Below, piece by piece: positions 1 through 7,970 of a DNA stretch of 23,064 bases. The position numbers were made by a program, and so were the translations under genes. Positions within the stretch are counted from its first letter, which is position 1; every line of letters begins with the position of its first letter. Origin of the DNA: Flavobacteriaceae bacterium (GTDB lineage: Bacteria; Bacteroidota; Bacteroidia; Flavobacteriales; Flavobacteriaceae); assembly GCA_018662905.1 (NCBI GenBank), contig JABJFE010000129.1, positions 1-23,064 of the forward strand, read 5' to 3'. Below the pieces are notes generated by a model that did not search any database, was not told where the DNA came from, and saw only the letters and a program-made list of their open reading frames with translations.

Positions 1-317
1 CAAATAAAAAAAATACTGCAATTTTTCAACCACACTTATATACTAGGACAAGAGATTTTATGTCTGAGTTTGCAGAAATATTATCAAAGTTTGATAATAT
101 CATTTTAACAGAAATATATCCTGCTAGAGAAAAACCTATTACTAATATTAGCTCCATTAAATTACTAGAGTTGATAAAAAATAAAAATAAGTCCATATTA
201 AAAAAATCTGAACTGTCAAAATCTTTAAAAGAATCTAAATCTGAAGTTTTTGTAATAATGGGTGCTGGAGATATTGCTGATGAAGTTGAATTAATAAAAA
301 ATAATATACTTAATTGA
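1..317 (+). CDS. murC: UDP-N-acetylmuramate--L-alanine ligase MurC, C-terminal part (5' end outside window)
   Basis: The open frame runs in from the window edge, with its first whole codon at 3, and ends at TGA 315-317. About 105 C-terminal residues are present. They contain the conserved end of the Mur ligase C-terminal domain: QPHLYTRTRDF followed by EIYPAREKPI, which is typical of MurC rather than MurD, MurE or MurF. MurC is the cytoplasmic ATP-dependent ligase that adds L-alanine to UDP-MurNAc in peptidoglycan precursor synthesis. The ATG at 60 is internal, because the match to the family continues upstream of it. One base separates its stop from ftsQ, and the order murC-ftsQ-ftsA-ftsZ is the classical division and cell wall cluster, so co-transcription is likely. 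Confidence 0.95.
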   Translation, partial: NKKNTAIFQPHLYTRTRDFMSEFAEILSKFDNIILTEIYPAREKPITNISSIKLLELIKNKNKSILKKSELSKSLKESKSEVFVIMGAGDIADEVELIKNNILN

Positions 318-318
318 A

Positions 319-1026
319 ATGAAATTAAATGTATTCAAAATATCGTTTTTATCACTTATTGTCATTATGTTGACTCTACTTAGTTTTAATAAAAATCAGA
401 GTAGAAATGTTGAGTTTAATGATTTGAGCTATATTGATGTGGACTTTAAATTTATTTCTAAAGATTCGGTTAATAAATTGTTAACACAAAGTAAATTATT
501 TTCAAATAAAATTTTAAAAAGTAATTTAAATTTGAAAGATATTGAACGTGTTCTATTGTTAAATGAATATATAAGTTCAGTTGAAGTATCAATAAACGTT
601 GAAGGAAAATTAGGAGTAAGTATTAAAGAAAAAAATCCAGTATTTAGAGCGTTAAGTGATGAGTATTATATAGATGCTGATGGAACAAAAATGCCATTAT
701 CTAAAAATTTCTCTGAACTAACTCCAATTATTTTTAATAGTATAGATTCAATTGATTTAAAAATGTTAGGTGATTTAGGTAAATATATAAAAAATGATGA
801 TTTTTTATCAAAACACATTGCTGGATTAACGAAATCTAATGATAAATTAATATTTAATATAGATGGGTTTCAGTATAATTTGAAGTTAAATATTAATAAA
901 AATTATGTTTCTAAATTTAAAAATTATGAAGCATTTTTCAATACTGTTTATTCTTCAGGTTTATTAGATAGTTTAAAATCTGTTAATCTTGATTTTAAAA
1001 ATCAAGTTATAATACAAAGAAAATAA
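319..1026 (+). CDS. ftsQ: Cell division protein FtsQ/DivIB
   Basis: This 235-residue protein has a short cytoplasmic N-terminus and one hydrophobic segment at about residues 7-23, followed by an extracytoplasmic part. Residues from about 35 to 105 look like a POTRA-type segment, ending in the stretch VSINVEGKLGVSIKEKNPVF, and are followed by YYIDADGTKMPL, a pattern seen in FtsQ of Bacteroidota. FtsQ is a bitopic inner-membrane protein that links early and late divisome proteins (FtsB/FtsL in well-studied species). Sequence conservation is low, as usual for FtsQ, and the identification leans partly on its place between murC and ftsA. It starts one base after the murC stop and ends two bases before ftsA. 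Confidence 0.88.
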   Translation: MKLNVFKISFLSLIVIMLTLLSFNKNQSRNVEFNDLSYIDVDFKFISKDSVNKLLTQSKLFSNKILKSNLNLKDIERVLLLNEYISSVEVSINVEGKLGVSIKEKNPVFRALSDEYYIDADGTKMPLSKNFSELTPIIFNSIDSIDLKMLGDLGKYIKNDDFLSKHIAGLTKSNDKLIFNIDGFQYNLKLNINKNYVSKFKNYEAFFNTVYSSGLLDSLKSVNLDFKNQVIIQRK

Positions 1027-1028
1027 AT

Positions 1029-2327
1029 ATGGATAGAAAAAATTTATTTGTTGGGTTAGATATAGGTACTACTAAAATTGTTGCTTTAATTGGTTCTTTA
1101 AATGAGTATAGTAAATTAAAAATTATTGGAATTGGTAAATCTAAAAGTTTAGGAGTTCATCGTGGAGTAGTAAATAATATTACTCAAACTATTCAGTCTA
1201 TTCAAGCAGCTGTTAGTGAGGCAGAACTAAATTCATCTGAAAAAATTGATAAAGTTATTGTTGGTATTGCCGGTCAACATATAAGAAGTCTACAGCATAG
1301 TGACTACATAACTAGAGTCAATTCTGATACAGTTATTAATAATGACGATTTAGATAAATTAATAAATCAAGTTTATAAATTAGTGATGCTTCCAGGTGAA
1401 GAAATAATTCATGTATTGCCTCAAGATTATAAGGTTGACGGACAGGCTGAAATTAAAGAGCCTATTGGAATGTTCGGAGGCAGATTAGAAGCTAATTTTC
1501 ATGTAGTTGTTGGTCAAGTTTCTTCAATTAAAAATATAGCGAGGTGTATTAAGAGTGCTGGAATTGATTTTGAAGGAATTACTTTAGAGCCAATAGCATC
1601 TTCTGACGCTGTTCTTAGTCAAGAAGAAAAAGAGGCTGGTGTCGCATTAATTGATATAGGAGGAGGCACTACTGATTTAGCAATTTTTAAGGACGGAATT
1701 ATACGTCATACGTCAGTAATACCTTTTGGTGGTAATATTATTACTGAAGATATAAAAGAAGGATGCTCAATTATAGAAAAACAAGCAGAGCTGTTGAAAA
1801 TTAAATTTGGTTCAGCTTGGCCTGGTGAAAACAAAGAAAATGAAATTGTTTCAATTCCAGGATTAAGAGGAAGAGACCCGAAAGAGATTACACTTAAGAA
1901 TCTATCGAAAATTATTCACGCCAGAGTTGTCGAAATAATTGAACAAGTTTATATAGAAATTAAAAATTACGGACACGAAGAACAAAAAAAGAAATTGATT
2001 GCTGGTATTGTTTTAACTGGAGGTGGAAGTCAATTAAAACATCTGAAACAACTAGTTGAATACATTACTGGAATGGATACAAGATTAGGTCATCCAAGTG
2101 AACATTTGGCAGGAAATAATTCGATAGATATTTCGAGTCCTATGTATGCTACTGCGGTTGGCTTAGTTATGAATTCTACAAAAATCAATAAAAAAAATAG
2201 TAAAAAAGAAGAAGATTTAAAAAATAATGAACCTGATGAAATTGAGGATGTAAATCAAAATGAAAGGTTAACCATTTTTGAACAGTTTACAGAAAAAATA
2301 AAAACATTTTTAGATAACGCCGAATAA
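1029..2327 (+). CDS. ftsA: Cell division protein FtsA
   Basis: This 432-residue actin-fold ATPase anchors FtsZ filaments to the inner membrane. The phosphate-1 motif DIGTTK is at residues 11-16, the SHS2 (1C) insertion covers about 85-165, phosphate-2 DIGGGTTDLA is at 209-218, and the adenosine motif TGGGSQL is at 330-336. After residue 380 comes a lysine/acid-rich linker, then an amphipathic stretch at about 412-430 (LTIFEQFTEKIKTFL) that fits the usual membrane-targeting helix. It lies two bases after ftsQ and ten bases before ftsZ, the standard arrangement. Length and motifs are ordinary for the family. Confidence 0.97.
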   Translation: MDRKNLFVGLDIGTTKIVALIGSLNEYSKLKIIGIGKSKSLGVHRGVVNNITQTIQSIQAAVSEAELNSSEKIDKVIVGIAGQHIRSLQHSDYITRVNSDTVINNDDLDKLINQVYKLVMLPGEEIIHVLPQDYKVDGQAEIKEPIGMFGGRLEANFHVVVGQVSSIKNIARCIKSAGIDFEGITLEPIASSDAVLSQEEKEAGVALIDIGGGTTDLAIFKDGIIRHTSVIPFGGNIITEDIKEGCSIIEKQAELLKIKFGSAWPGENKENEIVSIPGLRGRDPKEITLKNLSKIIHARVVEIIEQVYIEIKNYGHEEQKKKLIAGIVLTGGGSQLKHLKQLVEYITGMDTRLGHPSEHLAGNNSIDISSPMYATAVGLVMNSTKINKKNSKKEEDLKNNEPDEIEDVNQNERLTIFEQFTEKIKTFLDNAE

Positions 2328-2337
2328 ATTAAAGATT

Positions 2338-4146
2338 ATGCAATTAAACCCAGAAATAAATAATTTACCATTTGATTTGCCTAAAAACCAGAGTAATGTA
2401 ATAAAAGTCATTGGAGTTGGTGGAGGTGGAAGTAACGCGATAAACTATATGCACTCTAAAGGAATTAAAGGAGTTGATTTTGTTGTTTGTAACACTGATT
2501 CTCAAGCTTTAGAAAACAGTAGAGTTGAAAACAAAATTCAGCTTGGTATTTCACTAACTGAGGGTTTAGGAGCAGGTGCTAACCCTGAAATTGGTGAGAA
2601 AGCAGCTGAAGAAAGCTTTGAAGACTTAAAGAAAATGCTTGAAACTAATACTAAAATGGTTTTTATTACAGCTGGAATGGGTGGTGGAACAGGTACTGGT
2701 GCAGCTCCAGTAATTTCTAAACTAGCTAAAGAGATGGATATATTAACTGTAGGAATAGTTACTATGCCATTTCAATTTGAAGGCAAAATAAGAGAACAGC
2801 AGGCTAAAATTGGAATAGAAAAATTAAGAAAAGAAGTAGACGCTTTAATTGTAATAAATAATAATAATTTAAGAGATATTTATGGAAATTTAGGATTTAA
2901 GGAAGGATTCGCAAAAGCAGATGAAGTATTAGCTACTGCTTCCAGAGGAATAGCTGAAGTTATCACACATCATTATACCCAAAATATTGACTTAAAAGAT
3001 GCTAAAACTGTATTATCTAATAGTGGAAATGCTATTATGGGTTCTTCAACTGCTGCGGGTTCGAAAAGATCTATTGAGGCTATATCCTCTGCACTTGATT
3101 CACCATTATTAAATGATAATAGAATTACTGGCGCTAAAAATGTTTTATTACTAATTGTTTCTGGTAAAGAAGAAATAACTATTGATGAAATTGGTCTTAT
3201 AAATGATTACATACAAGAAAAAGCTGGTCATGGAGCAAATATTATAATGGGAGTAGGTGAAGATCTGAATTTAGAAAATTCAATTTCTGTGACCGTAATT
3301 GCCACAGGATTTGATCCAAATCAACAAGATGAAATTATTCATTCTGATCCAAAAAAAATAATTCATAATCTTGACGATAATAGCGGATATGTTCAAGATC
3401 TAAGTTCTGATCTTAGCAAAGATAAAAGAGACTCTCTACAATTTGATTTTGCATCTAATTCTATTGATTTTAAAAATACTAGTTCTAAAATTGAAAGTTT
3501 AGAAAATTCTCAGCTTATAAATGATAATGATTATAAAAATTTAAATTTAAAAACTGAAGAAGATGAAATTGAAATTAATGATGTAGAAATTAATATAAAT
3601 AAAATTGAAGTTATTTCACCTGAGGAGATTAATCCTATCGATCAAGTTTCATTTGATTTTGATATGCCATTAAAAAAACAAACAACAGAATCAGATAAAA
3701 TAATTCATGAGTTAATTGAAGATGTAAATGAAATAGAAGTAAACAATCCAATTCATATTATCCCTGTAACTGAAGATATCGGTATTAAGGCCAATAAATT
3801 AGGTATTGATGATTATGGATTTGAAAATAATACTGTTGAATCTTCTTTTTCAGATTTTAATATTGATAAAAAGGAAACTATTTTAAATCCTTTGAATAGT
3901 TCTATTTCAGATGGATTATCAAAAAGAACCGAAGAAAGAAAAATTAAATTGAAGGAATATAATTACAATTTTGCCAAAGCTAATAATATTAGGTCTATGG
4001 AAAATGAACCAGCTTTTAAAAGAGCTGGTGTAAGTTTAGATAATATAGATCAATTTAAATCTTCTAGAACAGTTATTAGTGAAGATTCGAATGGAGAGAT
4101 TAACTTACGGACCAACAATTCCTTTTTACATGATAACGTTGATTAA
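2338..4146 (+). CDS. ftsZ: Cell division protein FtsZ, long Bacteroidota form
   Basis: FtsZ is the tubulin-like GTPase that forms the cytokinetic ring. The core is complete: GGGGSN at 28-33, the tubulin signature GMGGGTGTGAAP at 113-124, and a T7 loop with N216, D218 and D221, the acidic residues that complete the neighbouring subunit's GTPase site. The core ends near residue 327. It is followed by about 270 residues of low-complexity, Asp/Glu/Asn-rich sequence and a short C-terminal peptide FLHDNVD, which probably serves as the FtsA-binding tail. E. coli FtsZ is about 383 residues; forms near 600 are known in Bacteroidota, so the length is a lineage trait and not a fusion with a recognisable domain. 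It follows ftsA by ten bases. Confidence 0.98.
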   Translation: MQLNPEINNLPFDLPKNQSNVIKVIGVGGGGSNAINYMHSKGIKGVDFVVCNTDSQALENSRVENKIQLGISLTEGLGAGANPEIGEKAAEESFEDLKKMLETNTKMVFITAGMGGGTGTGAAPVISKLAKEMDILTVGIVTMPFQFEGKIREQQAKIGIEKLRKEVDALIVINNNNLRDIYGNLGFKEGFAKADEVLATASRGIAEVITHHYTQNIDLKDAKTVLSNSGNAIMGSSTAAGSKRSIEAISSALDSPLLNDNRITGAKNVLLLIVSGKEEITIDEIGLINDYIQEKAGHGANIIMGVGEDLNLENSISVTVIATGFDPNQQDEIIHSDPKKIIHNLDDNSGYVQDLSSDLSKDKRDSLQFDFASNSIDFKNTSSKIESLENSQLINDNDYKNLNLKTEEDEIEINDVEININKIEVISPEEINPIDQVSFDFDMPLKKQTTESDKIIHELIEDVNEIEVNNPIHIIPVTEDIGIKANKLGIDDYGFENNTVESSFSDFNIDKKETILNPLNSSISDGLSKRTEERKIKLKEYNYNFAKANNIRSMENEPAFKRAGVSLDNIDQFKSSRTVISEDSNGEINLRTNNSFLHDNVD

Positions 4147-4158
4147 AATAATATATAT

Positions 4159-4608
4159 ATGAAATTGATAGAAAAAATATCTAGTTCAATTATTTCAGCA
4201 ATGAAAGAAAAAAATGTTGATGAATTAGAATCTTTAAGGGCAATTAAATCAGCACTTTTATTGGCTCAAACCCAGAAGGGTTCAGACGGAAATATTAAAG
4301 AATCGGATGAAATTAAAATACTTCAAAAATTAGTTAAACAAAGGAAAGAGAGTGCAGAGATATATAAAAATCAGAACAGATTAGAACTTGCAGATATTGA
4401 AATTAAGCAATCCAAGATAATTGAAAGATTTTTGCCAGTCCAAATGAATTTTGAAGACTTAGAGAAATTAATTGTTGAAATCATTAATCAAACTGGGGCT
4501 CAAGGAATGAAAGATATGGGAAAAGTAATGGGAATTGCATCAGTTAAACTTTCTGGAAAAGCTGATGGAAAAACTATATCAAATATTGTGCGCTCAAAAC
4601 TTGTATAA
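4159..4608 (+). CDS. YqeY-like protein (GatB/YqeY domain)
   Basis: This 149-residue protein matches the YqeY family across its length: an N-terminal helical part with LRAIKSALLLAQ, the middle segment ILQKLVKQRKESAEIY, then ERFLPVQM, and a C-terminal part with GMKDMGKVMGI and GKADGKTISNIV. The fold is shared with the C-terminal tRNA-binding region of GatB, the amidotransferase subunit, but the free-standing protein has no firmly established role. It begins 12 bases after ftsZ and ends seven bases before a tRNA-Arg gene. A conserved place directly downstream of ftsZ is familiar in flavobacteria. It is probably translated from the division operon transcript. Confidence 0.9.
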   Translation: MKLIEKISSSIISAMKEKNVDELESLRAIKSALLLAQTQKGSDGNIKESDEIKILQKLVKQRKESAEIYKNQNRLELADIEIKQSKIIERFLPVQMNFEDLEKLIVEIINQTGAQGMKDMGKVMGIASVKLSGKADGKTISNIVRSKLV

Positions 4609-4615
4609 CAAAAAC

Positions 4616-4689
4616 GGCCCAGTAGTTCAACTGGATAGAATATCAGATTTCGGCTCTGACGGTTGGAGGTTCGAATCCTTCCTGGGTCA
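4616..4689 (+). tRNA. tRNA-Arg (anticodon TCG)
   Basis: A complete cloverleaf can be folded by hand. The acceptor stem GGCCCAG (4616-4622) pairs with CTGGGTC (4682-4688), including one G-T pair. The D arm is 4625-4641 and the anticodon stem pairs 4643-4647 with 4655-4659. The loop TTTCGGC places the anticodon TCG at 4650-4652, which reads CGA and by wobble CGG. The variable loop has five bases, and the T arm is GGAGG, loop TTCGAAT, CCTTC. The discriminator base is A4689 and no CCA is encoded. It sits seven bases after the YqeY-like gene and 18 bases before the DUF2141 gene on the same strand, so it is likely cut from a longer transcript. Confidence 0.96.
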
Positions 4690-4707
4690 CTAATAATTGT
4701 TTTTAAC

Positions 4708-5163
4708 ATGAAATTATTTTCATACTTATATTTGTTTTTCTTTTTTTTATATTCTACTAATCTAAGTTGTCAAGATAATCTCGAATTTTTTAATATCACA
4801 TTAAATATTAAAAATATCAAATCAAAAGGGAATTTATTCATCGCAATATGGACTGATTCTAATGCATTTAATTCAAATAAAACTGATAGTTCTGAATCTA
4901 AAAATGGATTCACATATGGATTTAAAGAAAAAGTTACCCAGAACTATTTGAATAAAACAATTAATTTGCCAACTGGAAAATATTTAGTTTCAATTTATTT
5001 GGATGAGAATCTAAACAATAAAATGGATTATAATTTTATTGGAATTCCTAAAGAACAATATGGCTTTTCAACAAAAAAAATAATAAGATTTAGAAAACCA
5101 AAATTCGATGAAGCTTCATTTATTTTGCTAGATGATATAATTTTAGATATTTCTTTACAATAA
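4708..5163 (+). CDS. Secreted DUF2141 family protein
   Basis: From ATG 4708 this is a 151-residue protein with a strongly hydrophobic signal sequence (residues 3-17) ending near LSCQD. That could be cleaved by signal peptidase I or, less likely, be a lipobox with Cys21. The mature part carries the DUF2141 pattern: GNLFIAIW near the start, LPTGKYLVSIYLDENLNNKMD in the middle, then GIPKEQYGFS. The DENxNxKxD stretch resembles a calcium-binding loop. Function is not established; a beta-sandwich periplasmic or surface protein is the likely form. An in-frame ATG at 4663 would extend it by 15 residues into the tRNA gene, and those residues do not look like a signal peptide, so the later start is chosen. 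Confidence 0.88.
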   Translation: MKLFSYLYLFFFFLYSTNLSCQDNLEFFNITLNIKNIKSKGNLFIAIWTDSNAFNSNKTDSSESKNGFTYGFKEKVTQNYLNKTINLPTGKYLVSIYLDENLNNKMDYNFIGIPKEQYGFSTKKIIRFRKPKFDEASFILLDDIILDISLQ

Positions 5164-6258
5164 TTATAGTTTAACAGTCTTTATAATTTCTAAATTTTTA
5201 TTAGGTTCTACTATAATATTTAATATTTCAAAAGGCATCTCAATTGAATCTAAAATTTCTTTTGTTTTTACTGTAACTAGTAATTCTCCATTAGCTGGAA
5301 CTTCCAGCAATGAACCATAACTGTGAAAAGTATAAACTCCTGTATATTTAATTTTTAAAGGTATTACGCTATGATTTTTGAGTTTAATTGTTACTATTTT
5401 TTTATAATATCCATTTGATGTAATAGTTAGGTTTTTGTCGATTATTGGCAAAAGATTTTCTTTTTTTCCAATTAACATATCTCTATGCCAAACAAAAGTT
5501 TTTTGTGAAAACAGAGCATCTCTAATACTTTTTTTTGTAATATTTTTTGATATAATAAAGGTTATAGGTCTGTGATGTTTTTTTTCTTTGTCGAATGTCC
5601 AATCTATTAAACCGTGTATGTCACTTGTACCCATTATAGTTAAATTATGTTCAAGAGCAAGGGCTAGTGCTTCTTCTGAGTAAGTATGTTCATTTACAAC
5701 TTCAATTCCATGAAATAGTTTCTTTTTTAATAATCTTTCATGCAACTTATCAAAACGTGCTATTGCATCGTCTCTATTTTCTACCCAGTTAGGGTGGTTC
5801 CAAAACACAAAGGCTCCTTGTTTGTTTGCTTCAATTATGGCTTTTTCACCATCCGGATTAATAATTAAATTTGCATCTTTAATGAAAACAGCATTAAAAT
5901 GCCCTGGAGGCATAGGTTTTGTTATTTCTGTACCATTTATTACCATTAAAGCTTCTTCCTCTTTTAGCATTGAATTTGAAATTTCAAATGACCGATTTCT
6001 ATCCGTTATGTTCATATCATTTTTATAGGATAAATATTCTAAATGCTCTGTAAGAGAGATTAAATCAAGACCATCTCTTCTAGCTTCTTTGATTCTTATA
6101 CTTGGCCAAACTTCCCCATCTGAGAATACAGAATGAATATGTAAATCTGAGGAAATTAAGAACATACCATTGGGGCTTTTAAAAAATTCTTTTCTATTTT
6201 GTGCGTTAATATTTAATGTAAATAGTACTAGTAATAAAGTTGTTACAATTTTTCTCAT
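5164..6258 (-). CDS. Exported PHP-domain phosphodiesterase (Sb-PDE type)
   Basis: This 364-residue protein has a cleavable signal peptide (residues 1 to about 20, ending NINAQ) and a PHP metallohydrolase domain. Candidate metal ligands are D38, H40, H42 and D47 in DLHIHSVFSDGE, E71-H72 in LTEH, E111, H120, H155 in WNHP, and D213/H215 in SDIHG. A C-terminal beta-rich part of about 100 residues follows. The overall form matches what databases call Sb-PDE family phosphodiesterases, whose characterised member hydrolyses organic phosphodiesters; the substrate here is unknown. It starts four bases after the stop of the GH123-type gene and is surely co-transcribed with it. Its stop codon directly abuts that of the convergent DUF2141 gene. 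Confidence 0.85.
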   Translation of the reverse strand: MRKIVTTLLLVLFTLNINAQNRKEFFKSPNGMFLISSDLHIHSVFSDGEVWPSIRIKEARRDGLDLISLTEHLEYLSYKNDMNITDRNRSFEISNSMLKEEEALMVINGTEITKPMPPGHFNAVFIKDANLIINPDGEKAIIEANKQGAFVFWNHPNWVENRDDAIARFDKLHERLLKKKLFHGIEVVNEHTYSEEALALALEHNLTIMGTSDIHGLIDWTFDKEKKHHRPITFIISKNITKKSIRDALFSQKTFVWHRDMLIGKKENLLPIIDKNLTITSNGYYKKIVTIKLKNHSVIPLKIKYTGVYTFHSYGSLLEVPANGELLVTVKTKEILDSIEMPFEILNIIVEPNKNLEIIKTVKL

Positions 6259-6262
6259 AATA

Positions 6263-7921
6263 TTAAATTGATTTAAGTAGTTTTTTTCTTATTCTCTTAT
6301 ATTTTTTTATTGACAAGGAATAATTGGTATAGTCAAAAAATAATTTTTTAATTAATCTTGAATGCTTGTCAATATTTTTAGTTTTTAATTTTTCTAGTAA
6401 TTCATAATCCTCTATACCTTTCCGATGTGCTTCAAAGCGAAGTGACGAAAGGGGGCCATCTGTTCCGGGATATATTACATGTGTATCACCGGCTGGTAGA
6501 AAATTATTGCTTGAAGCTTGAGGAGATGGATGCTTTACAACACTTTGTTTAAAAGGATTTGCTTTATATTGATTTAAGCCCCAATGCAAGTATCCAAAGG
6601 TATTGTATTTTGAACCTGCCCACCCAAAATAGACTTGCCTTATTCTTTCCATATCCAATGTTCTATTTAACCATTTCCCACCAGGAACTAAACATGTGTA
6701 TATTAAAATTTTTTCTCCTTTTGATTCTCTTTCATTAAAAAAATCTTGATTTTCTTGAAAGTCATTTATAAGGGGACACCATAAATCAATTGAACCAGAT
6801 AATGATTCTTTTGCATTGGTAGCTTCCATTATTGTAATTTCAGGATATATTGATTTTATTTGTTTTGAGACATCTTTATAACATTGTGCATTAACGTCTG
6901 TAGGTTCATCTGCAATATGTTGAAGCCATTGATTTTCTAAATTATACTTTTTTGTAAATGATTTTATTTTTCTAATTATTGTGTCAATTTCCTTTTTTCC
7001 TTCCTCAGAGTAATATCCTCTTTTACGTAGTTTAGTTTTTAGTTCTGGATTTCCCCAATCATCATTAGCTCCTCTGTTGAGTAGATGAGGAGATTCAAAG
7101 TATTTAAATCCATATTTTTTAAAAACATTTATAAATGAAATCATTTTTTCTTCATCTAATGAAATTTTATTACTTTTTAAACTGATAAGTTCATGTGGAA
7201 TTATAATACAATTTTGACGTCCTTCCGCCATCAATTTAGCATACTTATCAAGCATTGTAAACCATTCTTTATTCCATCTCAATAAATTGTGCATTTCTTC
7301 CATTTTACTCAAATTGAACCAATTTGTGTAAAAAAACTTACTTTCTTCCAGTCTTGGAATGGAAGCATCATGAACCTTAATTTTAAATTTTAATTGTTCA
7401 GTTTTAAAACCGTCATTTAAAATAACATTTAATTTATAACTGCCGGGACTTTTAAACTCATTAGATTTCACAGAAATTCTCAACAATGAAAAATTACTAG
7501 TAGTTATAATTTTATTTATTGTTAAAGGTTGAATAACCTCAAAAACCTCGAATGGAGCTCTTCTTATTACATTGTGGTTAATTTGTCCTAAAAACTGTTC
7601 AGTTCTACTATCAACCCCTGTATTTTCTTCAACTGGAACAGCTTTTATTATCGAATAATTAATATTTGTTAAATTTTTTGATATTGAATTGAAAGTAAAT
7701 GTTTTATTGTGCTCAGATCTAATTAAAATTAATGCCTCAAAATCAGAGTTTTGCGGAATATCATAAGAAAAAGTATTATTAAATTTTAAATTGTTTTTGT
7801 CTGGATATGTAGCCTGTAATGTGGATATTATACCAGCTTTATATTGACTAAATAAGTTTGAAGTATTAACTAGAATGATAATAGTTAAAAAAAATAATGA
7901 TTTTATATTATTTATGTTCAT
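6263..7921 (-). CDS. Exported glycoside hydrolase, GH123/DUF4091 type
   Basis: This 552-residue protein has a signal peptide (residues 1 to about 26, ending NLFSQ), an N-terminal beta-sandwich part to about residue 185, and a TIM-barrel-like part resembling DUF4091 and the catalytic domain of GH123. The segment QHIADEP places an Asp-Glu pair at D338/E339. In characterised GH123 beta-N-acetylgalactosaminidases such a pair carries out substrate-assisted hydrolysis. The segments GYLHWGLNQY (about 443-452) and the end GPLSSLRFEAHRKGIEDYELL are typical of DUF4091 proteins. GalNAc specificity is inference only. It is upstream partner of the PHP phosphodiesterase, and no SusC/SusD pair is in the window. 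The start ATG follows a 49-bp gap shared with the divergent DUF1080 gene. Confidence 0.85.
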   Translation of the reverse strand: MNINNIKSLFFLTIIILVNTSNLFSQYKAGIISTLQATYPDKNNLKFNNTFSYDIPQNSDFEALILIRSEHNKTFTFNSISKNLTNINYSIIKAVPVEENTGVDSRTEQFLGQINHNVIRRAPFEVFEVIQPLTINKIITTSNFSLLRISVKSNEFKSPGSYKLNVILNDGFKTEQLKFKIKVHDASIPRLEESKFFYTNWFNLSKMEEMHNLLRWNKEWFTMLDKYAKLMAEGRQNCIIIPHELISLKSNKISLDEEKMISFINVFKKYGFKYFESPHLLNRGANDDWGNPELKTKLRKRGYYSEEGKKEIDTIIRKIKSFTKKYNLENQWLQHIADEPTDVNAQCYKDVSKQIKSIYPEITIMEATNAKESLSGSIDLWCPLINDFQENQDFFNERESKGEKILIYTCLVPGGKWLNRTLDMERIRQVYFGWAGSKYNTFGYLHWGLNQYKANPFKQSVVKHPSPQASSNNFLPAGDTHVIYPGTDGPLSSLRFEAHRKGIEDYELLEKLKTKNIDKHSRLIKKLFFDYTNYSLSIKKYKRIRKKLLKSI

Positions 7922-7929
7922 TTAATTTA

Positions 7930-7945
7930 TATTTACTAGTAAATA
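7930..7945. repeat. 16-bp perfect palindrome in the shared GH123/DUF1080 control region
   Basis: TATTTACTAGTAAATA reads the same on both strands. It lies eight bases upstream of the GH123-type start codon and 25 bases upstream of the DUF1080 start codon, in the only gap (49 bp) between these divergent genes. Symmetry and place suggest an operator that could act on both genes, but this is inference. AT-rich DNA produces short palindromes by chance; the central CTAG makes this one less trivial. Confidence 0.45.
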
Positions 7946-7970
7946 CAAATTACAATTTAAACAATATTAC

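Noticed and set aside
60..317. ATG 60 as the start of a separate 85-residue gene
   Set aside because: The MurC pattern continues upstream in frame to the window edge, so this is an internal methionine.
4663..4707. Extended start of the DUF2141 gene at ATG 4663
   Set aside because: It lies inside the tRNA-Arg T-arm and adds 15 residues before a clear signal peptide; ATG 4708 is used.
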